Source: Rhodoluna limnophila
Lineage (GTDB): Bacteria; Actinomycetota; Actinomycetes; Actinomycetales; Microbacteriaceae
Length of the DNA stretch: 64,000 nt
Reading direction: 5' to 3'
Assembly (NCBI GenBank): GCA_945883505.1
Contig: CAMCXL010000003.1
Location: forward strand, 1 to 64,000
In this document: piece after piece, positions 24,524 to 33,230 of the stretch
Numbering within the stretch: position 1 is the first letter of the stretch
Layout: the number at the start of each line of letters is the position of its first letter
Program-made: the position numbers and the translations under genes
Notes under the pieces: model-generated
Told to the model about the DNA's origin: nothing
The model's database searches: none
Seen by the model: the letters and a program-made list of their open reading frames with translations, nothing else

Positions 24524-24529
24524 GAAAGG

Positions 24530-24874
24530 GTGTTTGGACTCTCTGGCGAAAAGCTATTAATCCTCGGGTTGATAGCGATTTTTGTGCTGGGCCCGGACAA
24601 GCTCCCACACTACGCCCAGCAGTTGGCAAGGCTCGTGAAGTCATTAAAGCGCATGGCCGAGGGGGCCAAGGGGCAGCTCCAAAATGAGCTCGGTGAAAAC
24701 GTTGACTGGAAACAGCTTGACCCGCGTCAGTATGACCCGAGAAGAATCATTCGCGAAGCGCTTGCCGAAGGCGAAGCGGTAAATCCGATTGCAACTCTTA
24801 ATAAACCGGTTCAACAAACTCAGCCAAAGCTAAAAAAAGGTGAGGTAGCTCCCTTTGATGCGGAAGCTACCTAA
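24530..24874 (+). CDS. tatB: Sec-independent protein translocase subunit TatB
   Basis: 114 residues. One N-terminal transmembrane helix (residues 7-20, LLILGLIAIFVLGPDKLP) with the conserved F-G-P hinge is followed by an amphipathic helix rich in K, R and E (YAQQLARLVKSLKRMAEG) and a polar tail. This is the TatA/B layout; length and the LGPDKLP hinge favour TatB. It passes folded twin-arginine substrates to TatC. The start is GTG with no SD but a leaderless-type -10. tatA and tatC are not in the window. Confidence 0.9.
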   Translation: MFGLSGEKLLILGLIAIFVLGPDKLPHYAQQLARLVKSLKRMAEGAKGQLQNELGENVDWKQLDPRQYDPRRIIREALAEGEAVNPIATLNKPVQQTQPKLKKGEVAPFDAEAT

Positions 24875-24895
24875 AAAATATATCTTCTTGCTTGA

Positions 24896-26410
24896 TTACT
24901 TGAGCAGCTTGGCCAGTAGGTTCATCATCGGTGCCATGGCGTTGTATTGACGGGCCCTGGATGGGAACTTCAGTAATCCGGTCGAGACTCCAACTGTCCT
25001 GGCCTCGGTAAATCGCAAGATTCCGTACTGGCCATTTCTTCTTCCAACACCTGATTGCTTCATGCCACCCATTGGTGAATCAAGTGATGCCATCGAGGCG
25101 CGGTAGCCCTCGTTCACATTCACCGATCCAGCCATGATTCTGCCCGCCACCTGCTTGGCCAACTTGGTTGGGCCAACCACCGAAGCGTTTAGTCCGTACT
25201 CGGTGTCATTGGCCAAGTTAACAGCTTCGTCGATGGTGTCGTAGCCAACCACCGCAATCAGCGGTCCAAAGACTTCCTCGCGGGCTAGCCGCATGTCCTC
25301 ATTGATGTTTGTTAGAACTGTTGGTGCGTAAAAGTAGGGACCGAGCTCAGGCAGAGCCTTGGCTCCGGCCAAAACCTTTGCTCCCTTGCCAACTGCATCA
25401 GAGACAAAGTCTTGCACTCTGGTCAGCTGATTGATTCCGGTAAGGGTTCCCATATCCATCGCGAAGTCATTGCTTTTGCCAATCGCCATCGATGTCACAC
25501 GCTGGGCTAGCTCGCGCTGAAACTCTTCCTTGACGTTATTTGGAACATAGACTCGCTCGATTGACACGCATAGCTGCCCTGAGTTTCCAAAGGCTCCGGC
25601 GATGGCCTTTTCGGCGGCGTCGCCAAGTTTTGCACCGGGCAAAACAATCAAAGGATTTTTGCCACCGAGTTCCAGTGAAAAACCAATCAGGCGCTTGGCA
25701 GCTCGCTCTGCTACCACTCGACCGGTTGCAGTTGATCCCGTGAAGGCCACAAAGTCAACCGAGTCGGTGATGGCGTTTCCAACGGCTGCTCCTTCGCCAA
25801 CCACAATTGTCCAAGCCGATTCTGGAATGCCGGCTTGAACCGCTAGTGATCTTGCGTAGAGCGAAACTAGAGCTGTTTGGTTATCGGCTTTTTGAATTAC
25901 AGCATTTCCTGCAACCAGGGCTGGAAGAACATCGAGCATCTGAAGCGCTAGCGGATAGTTCCAGGGGGTGATTATTCCAACTAGACCCACCGGTGTATAC
26001 ATAACGTAGGACTTCGTCAAAAGTGGAACACCGGCAATTGTGTTCTGGGTCTTTAGAGTTTTAGGAGCCGTCTTGGCAAAGTATCTTGCGGAACCTAGCG
26101 AACCGGCGACTTCTTCGAAGGCGTGAGCTCTGGATTTTCCAGTTTCTAACTGCAATAGATCCATCAGGTTGTTTTGGTTTTGAAGCAGCAGGTCGTGAAG
26201 TCTAGAAAGAGCTTTGGCTCGTTCCTTGACCGGGACATTTGCCCAACCGGGCTGGGCCAGCCGGGCATCTGCTACTGCCTTGGCAATTTGTCCAACGCTT
26301 AGCTGGGGAAGATCGTAGATCTTCTTACCCGTTGACGGGTTCACAATCGTGACCGCCTCGGCGGATGGAGGTAGGTGGGCCAGTAGGGTATCGATGCTGG
26401 TTTCGCTCAT
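24896..26410 (-). CDS. Succinate-semialdehyde dehydrogenase / aldehyde dehydrogenase
   Basis: 504 residues, NAD(P)+-dependent aldehyde dehydrogenase superfamily. The catalytic glutamate is in FSLELGGKNPLIVL near residue 248 and the catalytic cysteine in GNSGQLCVSIERVYV near 282. The cofactor motif is FTGSTATGRVVAERAAKRL. The closest family by overall pattern is actinobacterial GabD2-type succinic semialdehyde dehydrogenase, but substrate choice is not certain. TAGAAT ends 6 nt before the ATG. It lies between tatB and mrp, where it has no clear functional partner. Confidence 0.88.
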   Translation of the reverse strand: MSETSIDTLLAHLPPSAEAVTIVNPSTGKKIYDLPQLSVGQIAKAVADARLAQPGWANVPVKERAKALSRLHDLLLQNQNNLMDLLQLETGKSRAHAFEEVAGSLGSARYFAKTAPKTLKTQNTIAGVPLLTKSYVMYTPVGLVGIITPWNYPLALQMLDVLPALVAGNAVIQKADNQTALVSLYARSLAVQAGIPESAWTIVVGEGAAVGNAITDSVDFVAFTGSTATGRVVAERAAKRLIGFSLELGGKNPLIVLPGAKLGDAAEKAIAGAFGNSGQLCVSIERVYVPNNVKEEFQRELAQRVTSMAIGKSNDFAMDMGTLTGINQLTRVQDFVSDAVGKGAKVLAGAKALPELGPYFYAPTVLTNINEDMRLAREEVFGPLIAVVGYDTIDEAVNLANDTEYGLNASVVGPTKLAKQVAGRIMAGSVNVNEGYRASMASLDSPMGGMKQSGVGRRNGQYGILRFTEARTVGVSTGLLKFPSRARQYNAMAPMMNLLAKLLK

Positions 26411-26416
26411 GGCCTA

Positions 26417-26422
26417 ATTCTA
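26417..26422 (-). promoter_or_regulatory. -10 element of a leaderless promoter (aldehyde dehydrogenase)
   Basis: TAGAAT on the minus strand, 6 nt before the ATG at 26410. It lies in the 23-bp gap after mrp, so the gene need not depend on mrp transcription. Confidence 0.6.
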
Positions 26423-26433
26423 CGAAGCAATTA

Positions 26434-27543
26434 TCACCTTGGACTAAGCGGTAGACGTCTTCCAGCTAACTCACGGCCAGTGCCTGCAATTTTTTGGGCA
26501 ATCTGCTCGATTGCTAAAGCGGCAAGGTCGTTGGATTCTTGCCCAAGTAAGGGGTTACCGGTGTCGGAGCCTTCCCGAAGCGGGATAGAAATTGGGATTT
26601 TACCCAGTAGCAAAACTTCCGTTTTTGAAAGTTCTGAAAGGTGGCTTGCCACGAGCTCGCCGCCGCCTGACCCAAAAAGCTCAATTCTTTGATCTCCTTG
26701 CTGGAGGTAGCTCATATTCTCAATCACACCAAAGATGGCCTGACCGGTTTGTAAGCCAACCGCACCACTTCGCTCGGCTACCTCGCTGGCTGAGATCTGA
26801 GGGGTTGTGACAACAATTGTTTTGGCGGTTGGAAGTAGCTGACCTAGGGTGATTGCGATATCTCCTGTTCCAGGGGGTAAATCAACCAGCAGCACATCAA
26901 GATCGCCCCAGAACACATCGGATAAGAACTGCTCGATGGCTCGGTGCAGCATTGGTCCTCTCCAGGCAACCGGAGTGTTTCCCTCGATAAACATTCCAAT
27001 CGAAATCACCTTCACACCAAATGCCACCGGGGGAAGAATCAGTTCATCGACCCGGGTTGGCTTTTCGGTGATGCCAAGCTGACCAGGAATCGAGAACCCG
27101 TAGATGTCGGCATCGATCAAACCCACCCGAAGACCCTGGGCGCTTAGTGCAACTGCCAGGTTTGCTGTGAGGGTTGATTTACCAACACCTCCTTTGCCTG
27201 AGCCGATGAGAAAGATATTTGTCAGGGTGGTTTCGTCGAAGGGGTTGTGCTTCATGGGCTTGCCACCACGAAGTTTTATTTTTAGGGCATCGCGCTCTTC
27301 CGGAGTCATCACAGAAAGCTTTATGGAAACTGATTTGATGCCTTCAACTTGTTCAATGGCGGCTTTGGACTCGCTCTCGATTCTTCGAGAGGCCGGACAA
27401 CCCGTGATGGTTAGCTTTATCTCAACCTCGGCAACGCCTTCCGAGCTCACCGAGATTTCGCCCACCATGTCAAGTTCCGTTAGGGGAATGCGAAGCTCGG
27501 GGTCGATTACCTTCGAGAGGGCCTGGATTATTGCATCTTGCAC
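26434..27543 (-). CDS. mrp: Mrp/NBP35-family iron-sulfur cluster carrier ATPase
   Basis: 369 residues. An N-terminal MIP18/DUF59 domain (residues 1-85, with the conserved TGCPASRRIE) precedes a deviant Walker A P-loop, GSGKGGVGKSTLTANLAVAL, near residue 112. These proteins carry Fe-S clusters to apoproteins. The usual CxxC that bridges a cluster between subunits is not seen after GVIENMSYLQQ; from memory actinobacterial members often lack it. The GTG start is fixed by TAGAGT ending 6 nt upstream. Likely clients in this window are LeuC and possibly AdnA. Confidence 0.93.
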   Translation of the reverse strand: MQDAIIQALSKVIDPELRIPLTELDMVGEISVSSEGVAEVEIKLTITGCPASRRIESESKAAIEQVEGIKSVSIKLSVMTPEERDALKIKLRGGKPMKHNPFDETTLTNIFLIGSGKGGVGKSTLTANLAVALSAQGLRVGLIDADIYGFSIPGQLGITEKPTRVDELILPPVAFGVKVISIGMFIEGNTPVAWRGPMLHRAIEQFLSDVFWGDLDVLLVDLPPGTGDIAITLGQLLPTAKTIVVTTPQISASEVAERSGAVGLQTGQAIFGVIENMSYLQQGDQRIELFGSGGGELVASHLSELSKTEVLLLGKIPISIPLREGSDTGNPLLGQESNDLAALAIEQIAQKIAGTGRELAGRRLPLSPR

Positions 27544-27549
27544 CCCTCA

Positions 27550-27555
27550 ACTCTA
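27550..27555 (-). promoter_or_regulatory. -10 element of a leaderless promoter (mrp)
   Basis: TAGAGT on the minus strand, 6 nt before the GTG at 27543. Confidence 0.6.
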
Positions 27556-27587
27556 AGGCTTTCAAGTTTCGTGCGAGAATAGGGGTT

Positions 27588-28094
27588 ATGAGTCCAAAGC
27601 AAAACGATCAGCTCGCACAAGACGGTTCCAGTCTTGCCAGCTTCACCGACTACAAGCAGGCGGTTTCCTACGTTGAGAAACTGATTGAGAATGACTTTCC
27701 AGCCAAGCTGGTTTCAATTATTGGCACCGATCTAAAAACGGTTGAGATCATAAAGGGCAAATTGGGCTACGGACGAGTCTCTATCTCTGGGGCAATAACC
27801 GGTTCCTGGCTTGGATTGTTCTTCGGTCTGATCTTTGGTGTTACCGGAACGGCAACTGAACAGCTGCTTCTAACAAACGTGTTAGCTGGAATCATCATCG
27901 GTTCCGGCCTCGGAATGCTACTCAACATTCTGCGCTTTAGTGTCACCAAAAATCGCAGGGGATTTATCTCGGGCCAATCGGTGATTGCGAAAAAGTACGA
28001 GGTCATTGTTCCAAACGCCCAGGTCAAGCTAGCTAAAAAAGCTGCTTCGGCTGGAAGTGCCAAGGCTAAAAAGCCAGCTAAAAAATCTAGCTGA
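27588..28094 (+). CDS. YflT-like general stress membrane protein
   Basis: 168 residues from the ATG at 27588; the ORF-track start at 27531 overlaps mrp and is rejected. Residues 17-60 resemble the YflT/general-stress-protein-17M domain (SFTDYKQAVSYVEKLIENDFPAKLVSIIG). Two glycine-rich hydrophobic segments follow (GAITGSWLGLFFGLIFGV and VLAGIIIGSGLGMLLNIL), then a lysine/alanine-rich tail (AKKAASAGSAKAKKPAKK). The tail may bind DNA or acidic lipids. The function is unknown. Position next to mrp matches many actinobacteria. The last 8 bases overlap convergent pepP. Confidence 0.78.
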   Translation: MSPKQNDQLAQDGSSLASFTDYKQAVSYVEKLIENDFPAKLVSIIGTDLKTVEIIKGKLGYGRVSISGAITGSWLGLFFGLIFGVTGTATEQLLLTNVLAGIIIGSGLGMLLNILRFSVTKNRRGFISGQSVIAKKYEVIVPNAQVKLAKKAASAGSAKAKKPAKKSS

Positions 28095-29469
28095 GGCTAG
28101 CCATCCAGGCTTCGATCTCATCTGGTGTTCTTGGAAGAGCGCGAGAAAGATTCTCAACCCCGTCCTTAGTCACCAGAACATCGTCTTCAATGCGAATACC
28201 GATTCCCCTAAATTCTTTAGGAGCGAGTAAATCATCCTCGTGGAAGTAAAGCCCAGGCTCAATAGTGAAAATCATTCCTTCTTGCAGTTCGGCGTCTAGG
28301 TACATTTCCTTGCGAGCTTCGGCGCAATCGTGAACATCTATGCCCAAGTGGTGACTAGTTCCGTGCACCATCCACCTGCGGTGAAACTGCTTGTTCTCAT
28401 CTAGTGACTCTTCAGATGAAACCGGCAAGATTCCCCACTCTGCGGTTTTTGAAGCGATCACTTTCATTGCAGCGGCGTGGACTTCACGAAACTTAACTCC
28501 TGGCTTAGCAACAGCAAAGGCAGCATCGGCTGCCTCGAGAACAGCCAAGTAAATCTCCCTCTGGGTTTTGGAATACTTTCCAGATACCGGAAGGGTCCTT
28601 GTGATATCAGCGGTATACAGCGAGTCCAGTTCAACCCCGGCGTCCACAAGCACCAACTCGTTGGCCTTTACTTCGCCATCGTTAGAGATCCAGTGCAGCA
28701 CGCAGGCGTTTTTGCCCGAAGCCGCGATGGTGTCATAGCCCAAGTCATTTCCCTCAAGTCTGGCCCTGGCAAAAAAGGCAGTTTCAATCACTCGCTCGCC
28801 CTTTGGGATGCCAACCGAGTGAGGAAGTGCTCGAACAATGTCTTCAAAGCCTCGGACGGTTGAGGAAACTGCCTGTCTCATCTGGTCAATCTCGTAAGAG
28901 TCCTTTACAAGCCTCAGCTCAGAAACAAACTGAGCTAGCTCTTTGTCGCCAAGGTCTATCTTCGGAGTTCCTTCCAAAAACGCGTCTAACTCTGAAAGGT
29001 CCCGGGTTTCGATATCCAGAAGAGTCGAAATCTGCTCGAGGGTTGGCCTTGCTCCTACCCAGAACTCTCCGATGGCAGAGTTGGCGAAGAACTCATCGGA
29101 ATCCTTGCCGGCTGTTGGGCGAAGAAACAAAATGTGCCTTGGTTCTTGCCTTGCATCAATTACCAGAACTGAGTCAGCAACTGTTTTTGAGCCCCAGCCG
29201 GTTAGGTGGGCAAAGGCAGCGTGCGGCCGATAGCGATACTCGGTGTCATTGGATCTGGTTTTTGGTTCTCCTGCTTCAATAACTAGAACTTTCCCGGGGA
29301 ATTGGCTTGCTACCGCAAGACGTCTTTTTAGTGCAAAGGAAGCACACTTATCGGTTTGGATTTTTGGTGAACTGTGATCTGCCCAGCCACTGGAAATGAA
29401 ATCTAGAAACTCTTTGCTGTGCGGGGTGCGGGATCGAGTTTCGTCCTTGCCCTGATCGCTTGCGCTCAT
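28087..29469 (-). CDS. pepP: Xaa-Pro aminopeptidase (aminopeptidase P)
   Basis: Removes N-terminal residues that precede proline. 460 residues with an N-terminal creatinase-like domain (1-200) and a C-terminal pita-bread M24 domain. The five metal ligands can be placed: the two aspartates in LVDAGVELDSLYTADITRTL, the histidine in HGTSHHLGIDVHD, and glutamates in FTIEPGLYF and GIRIEDDVLVT. It is a cytoplasmic protein-turnover enzyme with no signal peptide. It is convergent with the YflT-like gene and divergent from the PHP gene 77 bp away. Confidence 0.94.
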   Translation of the reverse strand: MSASDQGKDETRSRTPHSKEFLDFISSGWADHSSPKIQTDKCASFALKRRLAVASQFPGKVLVIEAGEPKTRSNDTEYRYRPHAAFAHLTGWGSKTVADSVLVIDARQEPRHILFLRPTAGKDSDEFFANSAIGEFWVGARPTLEQISTLLDIETRDLSELDAFLEGTPKIDLGDKELAQFVSELRLVKDSYEIDQMRQAVSSTVRGFEDIVRALPHSVGIPKGERVIETAFFARARLEGNDLGYDTIAASGKNACVLHWISNDGEVKANELVLVDAGVELDSLYTADITRTLPVSGKYSKTQREIYLAVLEAADAAFAVAKPGVKFREVHAAAMKVIASKTAEWGILPVSSEESLDENKQFHRRWMVHGTSHHLGIDVHDCAEARKEMYLDAELQEGMIFTIEPGLYFHEDDLLAPKEFRGIGIRIEDDVLVTKDGVENLSRALPRTPDEIEAWMASLS

Positions 29470-29545
29470 TGAACTATTGTGTCACTGTCGAGGATTGAAT
29501 TGCCGGTTGCGTAGGCTTGCAGGTAACAGATAAGGGCTTTTTCCT

Positions 29546-30430
29546 ATGGTCAAAATCGACCTCCACACTCACTCCACCAGATCCGACGGGCTTGATAGCC
29601 CGACCCAGTTGATGGAGAACGCCGCCAAGGCAGGCATCGAGATTATTGCACTAACCGACCACGACACCGTTTCTGGTTGGGATGAGGGTAGGTCTAGCGC
29701 AGCAAAGCTTGGTCTGGGATTTGTCCCTGGCATTGAGGTCACCTCGGTTTCTGATGTCACAAGAAACGAAAAGACCTATCGGATCAGCGTTCACCTGTTG
29801 GCCTATCTTCCAGACCCAGACCACCAAGCACTTGAAGTTGTTTTGGATGATACGGTTGCAACCCGCGAGGCCAGGGGTAGAGCGATTGTTGAAAAACTAG
29901 CCGAGCAGATTCCAATTACCTGGGAGATGGTTTTAGATCATTTAGATAAGGGTGCGACCATCGGTCGCCCCGCTATCGCGGACACCCTTGTGACCATGGG
30001 GCTGGTAGCTGACCGAAGCGCTGCCTTTGATTACTACCTGTCTACCGACGGCCCTTTTTACGTTTCACACTCCGCGGTTTCAACAATTGACGCCATCGGA
30101 TTGATCCGTCAGGCCGGGGGAGTGCCAGTGATTGCGCATCCGCTAAAAGGTGTTGGTCCAGACACTGATCCCGAGGATCTACCCATCGCACACTTCGAGG
30201 AAATGATTCAAGCCGGTCTTCAAGGAGTCGAGGTTTATCACAGAGACGTTCCTGAGACCGCCAGGAAGTGGCTTTTAGATTTAGCCGATAAACACAATCT
30301 TGTTGTCACGGGCTCTTCCGATTATCACGGTCTTGAAGGCAAGCCCAATCGCCTGGGCGAGAACACAACCTCGCAAGAAATGCTTGATCGAATCATTGAA
30401 CTTGGAACCGGAACTAAGCCTTCGCTTTAG
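29546..30430 (+). CDS. PHP-domain metal-dependent phosphoesterase
   Basis: 294 residues. The PHP metal motifs are in order: DLHTHSTRSDG at residue 5, ALTDHDTVSGW near 35, PGIEVTS near 60, IAHPLKG near 198 and GSSDYHG near 259, all intact. It therefore looks catalytically competent. The closest characterised relatives are RNase AM/YciV and 3',5'-nucleoside bisphosphate phosphatases; which applies here is uncertain. The stop codon overlaps that of the convergent DEAD-box helicase by 4 nt. Confidence 0.9.
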   Translation: MVKIDLHTHSTRSDGLDSPTQLMENAAKAGIEIIALTDHDTVSGWDEGRSSAAKLGLGFVPGIEVTSVSDVTRNEKTYRISVHLLAYLPDPDHQALEVVLDDTVATREARGRAIVEKLAEQIPITWEMVLDHLDKGATIGRPAIADTLVTMGLVADRSAAFDYYLSTDGPFYVSHSAVSTIDAIGLIRQAGGVPVIAHPLKGVGPDTDPEDLPIAHFEEMIQAGLQGVEVYHRDVPETARKWLLDLADKHNLVVTGSSDYHGLEGKPNRLGENTTSQEMLDRIIELGTGTKPSL

Positions 30431-31812
30431 CTAGGTGTTTGACCGCTTCTGGTGCGGTTTCTAGTTCTATTTCTAGGCGGCTGCTTGTGCTCTGATTTAC
30501 CCTCGTGCGGGACCCTTGGCTTATGAGGCTCTGATTCTTTTTTGTGGTGCTTGGGCCGCTCTGAAGTTCTTGGCTTTGAGCCTTGAGTTCTGGAATTTGA
30601 ATTCGATGGTTTGGTGTCCACTTTGGTCGAGGCTCGAATTCTTCCCTTGGTTCCAGCTGGGATGTTCAGGTCAGTGAATAGGTGCTCCGAGCTGGAGTAA
30701 GTTTCCATTGGATCTGGCTGACCAAACTGTAATTCTTTGTCTATGTGGGTCCAGCGAGTTAGGTCGTCCCAGTCCACAAAAGTCACCGCAATACCCAACC
30801 TTCCGGCACGGCCAGTTCTTCCAACTCGGTGAAGGTATGCCTTCTCGTCCTCCGGGACAGAGTAGTTGATGACGTGGGTCACGTCGTCAACGTCAATGCC
30901 TCGGGCTGCAACTTCGGTTGCCACCAGGATGTCTTTTTTACCGGTGCGGAAAGCCGTCATTGATCTTTCTCTGGCTTCCTGGGTCATGTCACCGTGCAGC
31001 GCGCTTGCATTAAAGCCGCGGTCAATAAGTTCCTCGGCGAGCTTGCCGGCTTGACGCTTGGTGCGGCAGAAGATGATGGTCTTTCCTCTTGCCTCAGCCT
31101 GCAGAATTCTTCCGACCACCTCGTCTTTATCTAGAGAGTGAGCTCGGTAAACAAACTGTTTGATGTCAGCCTTGGTGAGTCCTTCGTCAGGGTCATTGAC
31201 TCTGATGTGAACTGGCTTGTTTTGGTACTTTCTTGCCAAAGAAACGATTGCCCCTGGCATGGTCGCCGAGAACAACATGGTCTGACGGTGCTCTGGGGTG
31301 TAGGCAAAAAGTCTTTCAACATCGGGTAAGAATCCAAGATCCAGCATTTCGTCGGCTTCGTCTAGCACCATGAACTGGATGTTGCCAAGGTCGAGTTTTT
31401 TCTGCTTCGATAAATCGATTAGTCGCCCCGGGGTACCAACAATGATTTGCGCTCCGGCATCAATCTCAGCTACCTGGCCTTCGTAGGCCTTGCCGCCATA
31501 GATGGCGGCAACGGTTGTGGATCGATTACTTGAGGCAAGCTTTAGATCTTCTGCGACCTGGATGGCTAATTCTCTAGTTGGAACAACAACCAGCGCCTTG
31601 GCGCCGTGCGCCGGGTCTAGTCCAAGACTCTGGATAAGAGGCAGCCCAAACCCAAGGGTCTTTCCGGTTCCGGTTTTGGCCTGACCGATGATGTCTTGGC
31701 CAGTTAGGGCCAGCGGGATGGCTTGTTCTTGGATTGGAAATGGGGCGGTAATTCCTCTGCCCTCGAGGGCCTGGCAGATATCGCTGTCGATACCTAGATC
31801 TTTGAATGTCAA
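30427..31812 (-). CDS. DEAD-box RNA helicase
   Basis: 461 residues. Motifs run in order: Q-motif FPIQEQAIPLAL, I AKTGTGKT, Ia PTRELA, II VLDEADEML, III SATMP, V ARGIDVDDV and VI HRVGRTGRAG. The last 80 residues are a basic, disordered tail (KPHKPRVPHEGKSEHKQPP) that probably binds RNA. The start is TTG behind AAATAGGAG, and TATAAA further up is a likely -10. It is the counterpart of the RhlE-like helicase beside the MiaE-like gene in other actinobacteria. Roles in ribosome assembly or RNA decay are likely. Confidence 0.94.
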   Translation of the reverse strand: MTFKDLGIDSDICQALEGRGITAPFPIQEQAIPLALTGQDIIGQAKTGTGKTLGFGLPLIQSLGLDPAHGAKALVVVPTRELAIQVAEDLKLASSNRSTTVAAIYGGKAYEGQVAEIDAGAQIIVGTPGRLIDLSKQKKLDLGNIQFMVLDEADEMLDLGFLPDVERLFAYTPEHRQTMLFSATMPGAIVSLARKYQNKPVHIRVNDPDEGLTKADIKQFVYRAHSLDKDEVVGRILQAEARGKTIIFCRTKRQAGKLAEELIDRGFNASALHGDMTQEARERSMTAFRTGKKDILVATEVAARGIDVDDVTHVINYSVPEDEKAYLHRVGRTGRAGRLGIAVTFVDWDDLTRWTHIDKELQFGQPDPMETYSSSEHLFTDLNIPAGTKGRIRASTKVDTKPSNSNSRTQGSKPRTSERPKHHKKESEPHKPRVPHEGKSEHKQPPRNRTRNRTRSGQTPS

Positions 31813-31864
31813 AATGCTCCTATTTATACCTTTCCTACTCTACTTGGGCATCTAATAAGGCGTA

Positions 31865-31870
31865 TATGCT
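31865..31870 (+). promoter_or_regulatory. -10 element of a leaderless promoter (ferritin-fold gene)
   Basis: TATGCT ends 6 nt before the ATG at 31877. The intervening GGAAGG touches the start codon and is too close to act as an SD site. Confidence 0.55.
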
Positions 31871-31876
31871 GGAAGG

Positions 31877-32650
31877 ATGTTTGAGTGGCTAAAGGCGTTT
31901 CGCAAAAAGGTTAGCAAGCTAGCCCTTCCCGACCGCCAGGAGCGAGCCGGTAGGAACCAGGGCAAGGTAAACCTCAAGCCCTACACTCCAGAACCTAAGG
32001 TTTACCTCGGCCAATTGGCCTATCTGTTGCTTTCAAACTTTGAGATCTTAACTAACGAGTTGAAGTATGCGCCCACCACCGCTTATAAGGCAGAGCTTTC
32101 CGAAGCTGCCGCCAAGACTTTTGAAAAGTATCGGACTGTCTCCAAAAAACTCTCCGGGCTCGGCTTTGATGTCACTGACTCGATGGATCCATTCGTTGAG
32201 CGAATTGATACCTTTCACTCTCGAACTAGCGGAATTGACTGGTACGAGTCGGTAATCAAGATTTACCTGGTGTCTGGTCTGCTGGATGATTTCTATCGAA
32301 GGCTAGCGGTTGGTTTACCTAGCGAGCTTCGGGAGGATGTTGAAAAGGCTTTGAATGATAAGACCTTCGAGAAATTCGCCAAGCGGGTTCTAATCGAAGG
32401 AATGGCTGGCAACGAAAGTCTCGAGTCAAGACTTGCCCTCTGGGGAAGAAGACTGATGGGGGATGTCTTGCTTGAAGTTAGGGCAGCCTTCGATAACCGA
32501 AAGCTTGCAGGATCGGATAAGGATTCCAAGTTATCCCTTGAGCAAGAGCGCAAGGTAAATCTTGAGTCTTACGCCAAGATTGAGCCACTGGTCACCGAGA
32601 TGATTGCGGCCCACTCGCTTCGAATGGATGCGGTCGGTCTTACCGCGTAG
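31877..32650 (+). CDS. MiaE-like ferritin-fold protein (apparently metal-site-degenerate)
   Basis: 257 residues, all-helical. It matches the actinobacterial ferritin-like family annotated as MiaE_2 (tRNA hydroxylase-like), including the tail ESRLALWGRRLMGDVL and the conserved neighbours DEAD-box helicase and DUF3107. A di-iron ferritin-like site needs ExxH pairs. Only two histidines occur in the mature protein (TFHSRT, IAAHSL), and neither has a glutamate three residues before. The position where I expect the first ExxH reads KTFEKYRTV. Enzymatic tRNA hydroxylation is therefore doubtful; a structural or regulatory role is possible. Convergent overlap of 11 bp with the next gene. Confidence 0.8.
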   Translation: MFEWLKAFRKKVSKLALPDRQERAGRNQGKVNLKPYTPEPKVYLGQLAYLLLSNFEILTNELKYAPTTAYKAELSEAAAKTFEKYRTVSKKLSGLGFDVTDSMDPFVERIDTFHSRTSGIDWYESVIKIYLVSGLLDDFYRRLAVGLPSELREDVEKALNDKTFEKFAKRVLIEGMAGNESLESRLALWGRRLMGDVLLEVRAAFDNRKLAGSDKDSKLSLEQERKVNLESYAKIEPLVTEMIAAHSLRMDAVGLTA

Positions 32651-32924
32651 CGGCTAGGGCTTGGTTGTCTGACTGCTCGCGCTTTTTCTCCAGCGCCTTG
32701 GCACCAAAGAACATAGCAATCGGCATCGAAACCATCACGATGGTCCAGATCCAGCCATCGACATAGCTAAAGCCGAGCCAGGTAAGAACTATCCAAATTA
32801 CTGAACCGGTGGCTAGGCCAATCGCGGGCGGCACAAGCACCCCGTAGCGGTCGGAGGTTATCTTGACGTATGGTGCCACCAGTGCAAGCACTGCGGTATA
32901 GAAAACGATGAATAAAAATTCCAT
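32640..32924 (-). CDS. Small hypothetical membrane protein
   Basis: 94 residues with three predicted transmembrane segments: residues 2-20 (FLFIVFYTAVLALVAPYV), 31-49 (VPPAIGLATGSVIWIVLTW) and 55-75 (GWIWTIVMVSMPIAMFFG). A charged cytoplasmic tail follows (EKKREQSDNQ). I do not recognise a characterised family. Its ATG overlaps the DUF3107 stop by one base (TAATG), so the two are co-translated, and orthologues in this position are common in actinobacteria. The function is unknown. Confidence 0.75.
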   Translation of the reverse strand: MEFLFIVFYTAVLALVAPYVKITSDRYGVLVPPAIGLATGSVIWIVLTWLGFSYVDGWIWTIVMVSMPIAMFFGAKALEKKREQSDNQALAATR

Positions 32925-33148
32925 TAGGAGATAAACCCAACCCTTCTAGCTTCCTCGGCACCAATTTCTAGGTAGGAAATTCCCTCGGTTGGCACAAGGA
33001 ACACATTGCCCTTAGAGTCGGTCAGGCTAATCAACTTGGCTCCCGATTCGATACTCGAGGAAACTTTCGCCTCCAGCTGCTCTGCGGTGTCCGCGGTGTC
33101 GAAGCTAAGCTCACGAGCCGAGTGTTTGATTCCAATTCTGATGTCCAT
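32924..33148 (-). CDS. DUF3107 family protein
   Basis: 74 residues from the ATG at 33148, with AAAGG 6 nt upstream; a TTG two codons earlier is less likely. MDIRIGIKHSARELSFDTADTAEQLEAKV and the C-terminal SYLEIGAEEARRVGF match DUF3107, a small conserved actinobacterial protein (the TB9.4 type in mycobacteria). The function is unknown. TAATCT about 20 bp upstream is a candidate -10. It is divergent from adnA and leads a two-gene unit with the membrane protein. Confidence 0.85.
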   Translation of the reverse strand: MDIRIGIKHSARELSFDTADTAEQLEAKVSSSIESGAKLISLTDSKGNVFLVPTEGISYLEIGAEEARRVGFIS

Positions 33149-33230
33149 GACCAACCTTTCTGGTACTAGATTACGGCCTTTCTGGCAGGGCCAAAAACCA
33201 GCTGTCAGTGGCTTTTAGTATCTTTGGAAA

